From assembly GCA_022360105.1 (NCBI GenBank), contig JAKSDL010000457.1:1-5322 (forward strand): DNA of 5,322 nucleotides, written 5' to 3'. The notes under the pieces are model-generated. The model did no database searches. It saw nothing but the letters and a program-made list of their open reading frames with translations, and was not told the origin of the DNA. A program made the translations under genes and the position numbers. This stretch comes from Pseudomonadota bacterium (lineage in GTDB: Bacteria; SAR324; XYD2-FULL-50-16; JAHJRI01). Of this stretch, positions 1-5,322 are shown in pieces. The number at the start of each line of letters is the position of its first letter. Within the stretch, counting starts at the first letter, position 1.

Positions 1-2357
1 ATCGGGTGGAAATGCCAGAGTTTTTCGTTGGCGGTGAATCCATCCACTTGGTCTAAAAAACAGGTTTTTTCAACTACTTCTTGAAAAGCTTTATACTTTT
101 TTTCGGAAAAATTAAAGCCATATTTTGGTGGTTTACTACTCCCTTTGATGGCTTCAATTTTCTTCATTATTCTTTTATACCAGTCTTCTTCAGGCTTTGT
201 TGGAGGACCTTTAAGTCGTTTTCCCCATATGTTTTCCATATCACCTGTCGAGGGTTTATACCACTCAGAAGGATGCTCGCAGACCAGTTTTCTAATTTTA
301 TGTTTTACTGTTTTGTGTTTTACAGCTTCTTTAATTTCCACCTCACCAAATTCACCATCTTTATTGGCATCGATATATTCAAATAATGTCGGCTCATCAC
401 AAAATCCATCCTGGCCACTGGAAAAGCTGCTTTCACTGCATTTTGTGAAGAATTCCTTCCAATCAAAAATGTTCCGCTTTTTTATTGACCCGCTATCGCT
501 TTTTAACCATAACCAGTTGTCAATATCATCATATTCATCTTTATCAAAAAACAAGTCTCCTTTGGTAATGCTCTCTTTTGGAAATCCTATCCAAACATTC
601 CCATCTTTATCTTTATCGGTTATGCAATCTTTTTTTAGTATGTAAAAATCATTTTTTGCAAGGTTGGAAGAGGGCTTAAAAACAGCATGTTCCGGATTGC
701 TTGAATACAAGCTGTTTATATTCTTCTTAACATAAAACCTTTTTTTGGTTCCACCGTCTGTATATTTCAATCCTGCTATGTCATTTTCGTTGGCAAGCCA
801 CCCATTGAAATCATTGACTGGCGTTATGGAATACCTGACTTTTCTAACTTGTTCAGTGCCCGCTTTGCCTTTTTCAAGCAGTAAAAGTTTTACTTTTTCA
901 CCGTTGTAGGTATTGCGCAGCCCCATGTATATATCTCTTTTTGACGACTTACTAGCAGGTTTTATCTTCCAGAACCATTTGAGACTGCTCCCTTTAAGGT
1001 AATATTGTGTTTTACCGATTTCATCGCCAGTCGATTCAATCCAGTCCAGCTCTGACTTCAACACCCAGCCTTCTTGTTGTTTTACAATTTTGACTTGCCT
1101 GGCGTTTGCCTTTGGAAATGTACCGTAGCTATCGGGGCTTCCAACCAATTCTAATACGGTATTTTCCAGAAGCTTTTTTCCGCTTAGTGGTTCATTCTTT
1201 TTCCGGAATTGAAAGGATGTGTTTTTAGCTAATTTATAAACACTTCCCGGTTTTCCTTGATCGTTTTTTAGTTTCCAAAATCCGTTACTCCCGAAAATAC
1301 TTTCATTTTTGGTAAATATTTCAAAATGGAAAGAATTTTTATCTGCAACACCATCTTTACCTGGCCAGCCAATAATCTCCCCTGCAGCAATATCTATGTC
1401 ACAGGTCTGAACAGAATCTGATAGTACCGGGTCTATAACCTTTCCCACTTTTTTTATGGTACTGCTACTGACTTCAATAAATCCGATAGACGATCCGTTA
1501 ATTGTTTTTTTAACAGCAGCCATTCCCGGGCTGATCGCACCTGTTTTACTAATGAATTTATAAGGTTCTACAAAATAGAACTCTTTACCTTTGGGAATGA
1601 TCTCCACTACCTCTGAAGCCTTAGAAGGTGTTTCATACACATTTAGACCTTTCTTATCTGCCGGGTATGAAGCTCCTGTCACTTTGCAACGATAGACACC
1701 CGGTTTTCCAGGAATCCCATCTAAACAAATTTTTTCACTAATATACCCATCCCCAAATCTGCTTGACACATAAATGTAATTATACTTCGCTTTGTTATTT
1801 ACATAACCTTCGGAACTATCAGGGTCTGGCCTTTCAGTTACAACTGCCCCGTTTGGTATAACACCAATCTTGACACCTGTTCTATTTCTCAGGTTTGCTC
1901 CGTTTCCATCTTTAGACGTGTTTATCTTGCACTTCCACCGTTTGAATATGGAGACCTGTTTTTTATCGTATTTACTGTCATACACCTTGAAAGGAGCCAA
2001 ATGCATGTAAAGAGAATAATATTCAATGGCAGGGCTATTGGCCGGCTCGTGTTTGTGTTTAATTAACACAAAATTGTGAGAGTATTTTTTGTCGTAATAT
2101 TTCAGATTCTTATCTTCGCCATCATCAAACGTCTTAGTTAATGGGAAGAAATCATTTGTAAAGCGATAAGCCACAATTTTCCCTTTGGCGATAGCACGAA
2201 TCGGTTTATTGCCGGAATCATCATCTCCAAAATTTAGATTGATGCCCCCATGCCAAAAGTTGTTTCTAGCAATTGGGTACCAGCCACTATTGCCACTTTG
2301 ATTGATTTGATACAGCTGTTTAGCGCCAAATCCCTTGATAGGATATTTTATTGACAT
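1..2357 (-). CDS. Large modular M23-fold/SH3/EF-hand protein, probable T6SS cargo effector (3' end off window)
   Basis: This frame is open for 785 codons from the ATG at 2357 to the window edge; I translated it throughout and found no stop. An in-frame TAG at 2372-2370 and an AGAGGT ribosome site fix the start. There is no signal peptide or membrane segment, which suits T6SS delivery. Residues 33-122 resemble the first half of an M23 (LytM) peptidase: H36 in HGGIN, a G-K-I-V turn at 59-62, and YMHL at 117-120. Residues 320-348 resemble the second half (AAGEIIGWPGKDG, then SFHFEIF). Between them lie two SH3-like modules (about 137-212 and 223-299). More SH3-like segments follow at about 376-438, 452-530 and perhaps 541-592. 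A canonical EF-hand loop sits at 663-674 (DANKDGEFGEVE). The C-terminal part holds CEHPSEW (694-700) and WHFHP (781-785). Two expected M23 residues are changed (D to N40, H to S342), so catalysis is doubtful. Domain calls are by eye. Peptidoglycan or cell-wall targeting is inference; no immunity gene is visible. Confidence 0.85.
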   Translation of the reverse strand, partial: MSIKYPIKGFGAKQLYQINQSGNSGWYPIARNNFWHGGINLNFGDDDSGNKPIRAIAKGKIVAYRFTNDFFPLTKTFDDGEDKNLKYYDKKYSHNFVLIKHKHEPANSPAIEYYSLYMHLAPFKVYDSKYDKKQVSIFKRWKCKINTSKDGNGANLRNRTGVKIGVIPNGAVVTERPDPDSSEGYVNNKAKYNYIYVSSRFGDGYISEKICLDGIPGKPGVYRCKVTGASYPADKKGLNVYETPSKASEVVEIIPKGKEFYFVEPYKFISKTGAISPGMAAVKKTINGSSIGFIEVSSSTIKKVGKVIDPVLSDSVQTCDIDIAAGEIIGWPGKDGVADKNSFHFEIFTKNESIFGSNGFWKLKNDQGKPGSVYKLAKNTSFQFRKKNEPLSGKKLLENTVLELVGSPDSYGTFPKANARQVKIVKQQEGWVLKSELDWIESTGDEIGKTQYYLKGSSLKWFWKIKPASKSSKRDIYMGLRNTYNGEKVKLLLLEKGKAGTEQVRKVRYSITPVNDFNGWLANENDIAGLKYTDGGTKKRFYVKKNINSLYSSNPEHAVFKPSSNLAKNDFYILKKDCITDKDKDGNVWIGFPKESITKGDLFFDKDEYDDIDNWLWLKSDSGSIKKRNIFDWKEFFTKCSESSFSSGQDGFCDEPTLFEYIDANKDGEFGEVEIKEAVKHKTVKHKIRKLVCEHPSEWYKPSTGDMENIWGKRLKGPPTKPEEDWYKRIMKKIEAIKGSSKPPKYGFNFSEKKYKAFQEVVEKTCFLDQVDGFTANEKLWHFHP

Positions 2358-2365
2358 GATTTGCG

Positions 2366-2371
2366 ACCTCT
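2366..2371 (-). promoter_or_regulatory. Ribosome binding site of the cargo gene
   Basis: On the minus strand AGAGGT lies eight bases before the ATG at 2357, a good Shine-Dalgarno match and spacing. Only the cargo gene has a site this clear. A second GGAGG (2391-2387) sits directly after the DUF4150 stop codon, but it is 29 bases from this start and has no ATG near it. Confidence 0.65.
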
Positions 2372-2392
2372 AAAGATTTATTTAATCCTCCG

Positions 2393-3118
2393 CTAACCTG
2401 AGAATGGTGAGTAGTCTTTTATTTTCACAGCGATTTTATGTTTTTGCCTGGTTGCCAACCCGGAAACAGGCCAACGATCAGTAATTTCGATGATGTCTGA
2501 CCCTTGCTCTTCATTTAGTTCTACGGAGCAGTTGCCTGGATCTATGTCGACAAAAGAAATCACACCACCTGGACCGGAAACGACCTCTTTTGTTCCGCTC
2601 GGTAACGTGATTTTCAGTTTGACGTCTTTTACACCATTGATAGGATTCTCAGAACCATCGTCTTCAATCACCTTAAACTTAACCCACTCTTTGTTTTCTG
2701 CACCGGAGATGTCTGGCTGATCCCAACCGGACAGACAAATGGTATTGATATCGTTCATGATAGCTTTGTCGGTCTTGCGGATTACTGGTCTCATTTCCAT
2801 GATCACATCTGGTGAGAACATAAATGTTAAAGCCTTTCCCTCAGTCCCGCCTGATACGATTCCTCCAAGTATACCACCCGCATCACCAGAACTTTTTGAA
2901 ATAGTTGAACCCATAACTGCCACTGGATTACCTTCTATTTTCACAGTTACAGTCCCACCACTCAGGTCCTTAGACTCGGCTTTGTTCATGAATGGAATAG
3001 GGATGGGTCCATTCGGACCGGGAATCTGGCAGACGTCCGGGACTGTTGACATCAATTTACCTTTAGACCCGGCGTGTACAACGCTCAAGCCATTAGCTGA
3101 TACAGTAGGTTTTCCCAT
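2393..3118 (-). CDS. DUF4150 PAAR-like T6SS spike protein with C-terminal Ig-like domain
   Basis: This 241-residue protein matches the DUF4150 (PAAR-like) pattern. It opens with SANGLSVVHAGSKG (7-20), then PDVCQIPGPNGPIPIPFMN (27-45), a G-N-P-V-A-V-MGSTISKSSGDAGG segment (63-82), a GG-rich turn (82-92) and FSPDVIMEMRPVIRKTDKAIMND (101-123). Proteins of this family are thought to sharpen the VgrG tip and link cargo to it. Residues about 146-212 look like a beta-sandwich of the carboxypeptidase-regulatory or Ig-like kind (KFKVIEDDGSENPINGV, LPSG, a GPGGVISF turn, DIDPGNCSVEL). That is plausibly a cargo-docking module. An in-frame TAA at 3139-3137 limits the start to 3118, with a weak GGAAAA at 3126-3121. 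An out-of-frame ATG at 3128 opens a frame of only 11 codons and is probably chance. The cargo gene starts 35 bases downstream, so the two proteins are probably co-translated partners. Confidence 0.88.
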   Translation of the reverse strand: MGKPTVSANGLSVVHAGSKGKLMSTVPDVCQIPGPNGPIPIPFMNKAESKDLSGGTVTVKIEGNPVAVMGSTISKSSGDAGGILGGIVSGGTEGKALTFMFSPDVIMEMRPVIRKTDKAIMNDINTICLSGWDQPDISGAENKEWVKFKVIEDDGSENPINGVKDVKLKITLPSGTKEVVSGPGGVISFVDIDPGNCSVELNEEQGSDIIEITDRWPVSGLATRQKHKIAVKIKDYSPFSG

Positions 3119-3142
3119 GGTTTTCCATTTAAAAGTTTAATT

Positions 3143-3161
3143 TGTAGATTTCAAATTTACA
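3143..3161. repeat. Imperfect 19-base inverted repeat between the KAS-like and DUF4150 genes
   Basis: TGTAGATTTCAAATTTACA is a dyad centred on C3152, with eight of nine base pairs matching and one mismatch (G3147 against T3157). It lies 25 bases before the DUF4150 start, in the 80-base gap after the KAS-like gene. It could be a small operator or a weak RNA hairpin. A+T-rich DNA gives such dyads by chance fairly often, so function is unproven. Confidence 0.35.
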
Positions 3162-3167
3162 GGCTGT

Positions 3168-3183
3168 GAAAGCTTTGCTTTCG
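3168..3183. repeat. Intergenic hairpin repeat, copy 1
   Basis: GAAAGC-TTT-GCTTTC (3168-3182) is a perfect six-base-pair inverted repeat with a three-base loop. The word AAAGCTTTGCTTTCG (3169-3183) recurs exactly at 4287-4301 in the gap before the KAS-like gene. On the transcribed strand it sits just after the KAS-like stop codon. It has no U-run typical of an intrinsic terminator, so a processing or mRNA-stability element is as likely as a terminator. Confidence 0.5.
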
Positions 3184-3198
3184 ACCTTATAATTTCTA

Positions 3199-4236
3199 TT
3201 AGATTCGGTTCAGTTTTATTAAAGCAGCGGCTCTTTTGCCGTTGGGGGACATGGCAAACAGAAGATTGTTTGGACCTTTGGCATAACCTTTTCTACCTGC
3301 TTCAGTCATCAATCCCGTCAGTAATGGGGCTGATGCTGCTCCCAGATCTCCCCATAAGTTCGCTGGGGCGACGAAATCTTTGGGATCTTCCAGATATTTG
3401 TTCAACCTCATTACAGAGTAGCCGTACTCATTTGCCCGGTGTCGTTGCCCATTCATGTCACAAAATACCTGCTGTACCTTCTCGCCTTCAGGCAACATTC
3501 CCACGACATCCAAGATCGCCTTTGATAGAGCCTTACCAATGCAAATGTCACCGTTTTCTATCATTTCCCGGGTATGAGCGACTTCAACTATCTCCCCCAG
3601 TGTGTCCAATCCCAGGGATTGGATGTTTTTGGAGGTTGTTAATAGGCAAAAACCCGCTGCTTCACCAGGCGTCATGCCCCACTTATTGTCGCTGCATTTC
3701 AAATATTCTTGCTCCTCTAACCACGCAAGAGTAGAATTGTTTATATATGATTCTATCCCACCTGCAATACAAAACTCTGTTTCTCCGTTGTCCAGTCTTC
3801 TTTTGGCTTCTTTGATGGCTAACAATCCTGAAACATGGTCATCGGGGATAAATTCAACAAAAAACTGAAGCTTATGCTCTTTTTCTACTCGATTTATTTC
3901 TTCTAAAAACCTTGTTTCAAGATCCTCATGCAATCCTTCCCTTTTGCTTGGAATTCCAATTAAAAGCGGAAGAGAGCCAAGTTGGATATTTTGCTCAACA
4001 ACTGGTTTCAGGGTTTCGTAAAGAGCATTGATCCCTAGCTTTAGAAAACGCAAAAGATTTGGCATACCTGGGTCTAGGTATTCAGCCATTGCAACACCAA
4101 TGGGAGACCATTGGGCATCCTGGTAATCCGGGTGCTCTGAAACTCTTGCCAAACCTGCTCTTACATTTGCTGCAGACATAGATGTCCAGGTTCCTAACGG
4201 GCTTTGAGATCCACAACTTATGATATGAATAGACAT
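3199..4236 (-). CDS. Beta-ketoacyl-synthase-like protein of T6SS cluster, apparently without catalytic residues
   Basis: This 345-residue protein has the thiolase-fold layout of 3-oxoacyl-ACP synthases. The N terminus IHIISCGSQSPLG (3-15) resembles the first strand and loop of KAS enzymes. HVSGLLAIKEAKRRLDNG (134-151) followed by FCIAGGIES (155-163) matches the nucleophile-helix region. MTPGEAAGFCLL (188-199) matches the EGAG loop. NLWGDLGAASAPLL (293-306) matches the C-terminal GHxxGAAG motif. The KAS triad is missing by my alignment: the Cys position is occupied by the HVSG segment, the first His motif (HGTGT) reads DMNGQ (260-264, D260 in place of His) and the second His is D297. It is also shorter than the roughly 410-residue KAS enzymes. 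KAS-like proteins recur beside DUF4150 genes in T6SS loci, where their role is unknown to me; a structural or chaperone-like role is inference. In-frame TAA at 4263-4261 limits the start; no clear ribosome site is seen. Confidence 0.82.
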   Translation of the reverse strand: MSIHIISCGSQSPLGTWTSMSAANVRAGLARVSEHPDYQDAQWSPIGVAMAEYLDPGMPNLLRFLKLGINALYETLKPVVEQNIQLGSLPLLIGIPSKREGLHEDLETRFLEEINRVEKEHKLQFFVEFIPDDHVSGLLAIKEAKRRLDNGETEFCIAGGIESYINNSTLAWLEEQEYLKCSDNKWGMTPGEAAGFCLLTTSKNIQSLGLDTLGEIVEVAHTREMIENGDICIGKALSKAILDVVGMLPEGEKVQQVFCDMNGQRHRANEYGYSVMRLNKYLEDPKDFVAPANLWGDLGAASAPLLTGLMTEAGRKGYAKGPNNLLFAMSPNGKRAAALIKLNRI

Positions 4237-4245
4237 ACAAGATAT

Positions 4246-4268
4246 TTTAGATTTTTGAGTTTAGATTT
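4246..4268. repeat. Two direct copies of TTTAGATTT upstream of the KAS-like gene
   Basis: TTTAGATTT occurs at 4246-4254 and 4260-4268, starting 14 bases apart, 10 to 32 bases before the KAS-like start codon. A related TAGATTT lies at 3145-3151 in the next gap. The region is very A+T-rich, so this may be low-complexity sequence rather than a binding site. Confidence 0.3.
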
Positions 4269-4278
4269 ATGATTTTTT

Positions 4279-4310
4279 ATATCGTTAAAGCTTTGCTTTC
4301 GGATTGATAT
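4279..4310. repeat. Intergenic hairpin repeat, copy 2
   Basis: AAAGCTTTGCTTTCG (4287-4301) repeats the word at 3169-3183 exactly. Its inner stem is AAAGC-TTT-GCTTT. It is flanked by a second possible pairing, ATATC (4279-4283) with GATAT (4306-4310), so a two-part hairpin is possible. It lies in the 87-base gap between the helical protein gene and the KAS-like gene, in the same orientation as copy 1. Confidence 0.5.
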
Positions 4311-4323
4311 CTGCAGCGACTCG

Positions 4324-4941
4324 CTAAAACCTCTCCAGATTTTCTCTAAATTTCAGTATTGTTTTGCATGATTCAATTATCTCCAATCGATTGCTCGCGT
4401 TCATAACCTGCTGAAGTTTTTTATTAATATCTTTGCTGATACTGTGTTTAAAAGCAGAAGCAAACAAAGATAGTTTTTCAGAAGGACTAGAGGCAAATGT
4501 TTCGAATAAAAGACTTGAATCTTTTTGTGAATCACAGTCTCTGGCGATGCAACTGACAGCAAACATAGCCGTTTCGACATCAGAACTTGTTTTGGATTCG
4601 ATTAATTCCCAATAATAGGTTCGTGTCACAGGATACGATTCTTCGATGGATGACAAGATCTCCAGCAATCGACGGGAAAAATAACAAGATCTAGAATCAG
4701 AATCCTTGCTTACCTTGAGTCGTTTGACTTGCTCATAGTAAAACTTGAGCTGTCTGAGCAATTCTCTGAACATTCCAAAATAAAAACGTTCTTGGATGGT
4801 TTGCGGGTTTGACTTAGAAGGTTCTGTTTTATAGCACTGGGCTATTTCCAAGAAGTCATCCGTATTGTCGATCCAAATCGTTTTATCATTTTGGTTTTCA
4901 CGAGTAGTATTTGTTATTACATCGCTCAATAAGGTATTCAT
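4324..4941 (-). CDS. Helical protein of unknown function in T6SS cluster
   Basis: I do not recognise this 205-residue protein with confidence. It is predicted by eye to be almost entirely alpha-helical, with long amphipathic stretches at about 46-80, 87-102, 105-137, 141-166 and 170-203, no signal peptide, no transmembrane segment and six cysteines. Residues 118-135 and 151-168 look like paired helices of a HEAT-like solenoid. Its place between DUF6484-like and KAS-like genes is where I would expect a TIGR02270-type HEAT protein in T6SS loci, but those are about twice as long. A short or N-terminal-only relative is therefore possible and unproven. Translation from 4941 is limited by an in-frame TAG at 4962-4960; no good ribosome site is seen. 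It lies 44 bases after the upstream stop and probably acts as an accessory or adaptor for cargo loading (inference from context only). Confidence 0.75.
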   Translation of the reverse strand: MNTLLSDVITNTTRENQNDKTIWIDNTDDFLEIAQCYKTEPSKSNPQTIQERFYFGMFRELLRQLKFYYEQVKRLKVSKDSDSRSCYFSRRLLEILSSIEESYPVTRTYYWELIESKTSSDVETAMFAVSCIARDCDSQKDSSLLFETFASSPSEKLSLFASAFKHSISKDINKKLQQVMNASNRLEIIESCKTILKFRENLERF

Positions 4942-4985
4942 AAATGCTTTTGATATTTTCTAAAAATTAATTCAGATGCTTGTCA

Positions 4986-5322
4986 CTAATTTAAAAACAA
5001 GCTTTTGCCTTTGATTCTTTGGTTCTTCGATGCGCTGGACTCAATTTGTCCAGCTTCAGTTATCAACCCGCCTCCATCCGCTTCATAGGTAGTTTTAACA
5101 TTCCCACTTTGAATCACTACTCTCTTGTTCCCTACTAATATTATTTCTTCAGCCTCAACCCTGAGAACTTTGTTGAGCGTAGAATTCTTTTTTGAGTTAT
5201 TCCTGGAACGAACAGAATAAAATATGTCCTTGACGATTGGTTTTAATGGATTGTCATTTTCAAAGCAGATTTGTACTGTAGCACTCCTTTCGATTGCTTC
5301 TTCCAGATCCTCCAAAGTGATC
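4986..5322 (-). CDS. DUF6484-like T6SS accessory protein, C-terminal part (5' end off window)
   Basis: The frame stays open to the right edge, so the gene starts outside the window. A TTG at 5315 is in frame but is probably an internal leucine, because ITLEDLEEAIERS reads smoothly across it. About 111 residues are visible. ATVQICFENDNPLKPIVKDI (14-33) matches the family pattern in which a beta-strand ending in F-E-x-x-x-P is followed by a P-I-V strand. The end, SASKNQRIKGKSLFLN (96-111), matches the RIKGG-x-V-x-N terminus of DUF6484 proteins. Between them runs a beta-rich segment with VEAEEIILVGNKRVVIQSG (55-73), which suggests repeated short strands like those of VgrG-type beta prisms. DUF6484 proteins are found with VgrG, DUF2169 and DUF4150 genes; the molecular role is not known to me. 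Family assignment is from memory of the pattern. Confidence 0.7.
   Translation of the reverse strand, partial: ITLEDLEEAIERSATVQICFENDNPLKPIVKDIFYSVRSRNNSKKNSTLNKVLRVEAEEIILVGNKRVVIQSGNVKTTYEADGGGLITEAGQIESSASKNQRIKGKSLFLN

Noticed and set aside
81..645. Two overlapping plus-strand reading frames of 101 and 166 codons
   Set aside because: They lie opposite the uninterrupted cargo gene, are rich in Phe and Ser as expected of reverse shadows of Lys/Glu-rich coding, and show no recognisable domain.
3096..3128. Out-of-frame ATG at 3128 as a leader peptide of the DUF4150 gene
   Set aside because: Only 11 codons, with no ribosome site of its own; its overlap with the real start region is explained by chance.
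2490..3140. Plus-strand reading frames opposite the DUF4150 gene
   Set aside because: The minus strand carries a clear family match across the same bases; these are shadows.
3270..3868. Plus-strand reading frames opposite the KAS-like gene
   Set aside because: They are shadows of a well-supported minus-strand gene and overlap each other in different frames.
4315..4325. Palindrome AGCGA-C-TCGCT at the end of the helical protein gene
   Set aside because: A one-base loop cannot form an RNA hairpin as drawn, and no U-run follows on the minus strand, so I do not call a terminator.
4433..4615. A 60-codon plus-strand frame opposite the helical protein gene
   Set aside because: It is short, has no ribosome site or motif, and mirrors a longer minus-strand gene.
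4993..5010. A possible third copy of the 15-base hairpin word near AAGCTTTTGCC
   Set aside because: It matches only partly and lies inside the end of the DUF6484-like coding region.
4986..5315. TTG at 5315 as the true start of the DUF6484-like gene
   Set aside because: The frame continues to the window edge with family-like residues, and only a C-terminal portion of the expected domain would be made from this start.

Overview
This window is a stretch of about 5.3 kb, fairly A+T-rich, with every recognisable gene on the minus strand and read right to left. It looks like part of a type VI secretion system (T6SS) cargo-delivery cluster. The combination of a DUF6484-like protein, a beta-ketoacyl-synthase-like protein, a DUF4150 PAAR-like spike protein and a large modular cargo protein is, as I recall it, typical of T6SS accessory loci in Proteobacteria, especially gamma- and deltaproteobacteria. 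The sequence does not allow a genus to be named. There is no rRNA, tRNA, CRISPR array, insertion sequence or transposase.

Layout in transcription order: (1) 5322-4986, the C-terminal part of a DUF6484-like protein whose start lies beyond the right edge. (2) 4941-4324, a 205-residue, probably all-helical protein that I do not recognise with confidence; a short relative of the TIGR02270 (HEAT-like) family is possible. (3) 4236-3199, a 345-residue thiolase-fold, KAS-like protein that seems to lack all three catalytic residues. (4) 3118-2393, a 241-residue DUF4150 PAAR-like protein with a C-terminal Ig-like or carboxypeptidase-regulatory-like domain. (5) 2357 to beyond the left edge, at least 785 residues of a probable T6SS cargo protein. 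The fifth gene fills the whole left half of the window as one uninterrupted frame with no stop codon.

The cargo protein is the most interesting part. Its N-terminal domain resembles an M23 (LytM-like) peptidase whose two halves are separated by about 200 residues of SH3-like modules. Two of the expected active-site positions are substituted. It continues with more SH3-like segments, a canonical EF-hand loop and a C-terminal region ending at the window edge in WHFHP.

Likely logic (inference): the DUF4150 protein caps the VgrG spike and couples it to the cargo. The DUF6484, helical and KAS-like proteins would be loading or assembly accessories. VgrG and a DUF2169-type adaptor would be expected upstream, off the right edge, and an immunity gene downstream, off the left edge. 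The gaps are short (35-87 bp), which suggests one operon. The two longer gaps share an exact 15-base, hairpin-forming word and a similarly spaced TAGATTT, so they may carry copies of one intergenic element.
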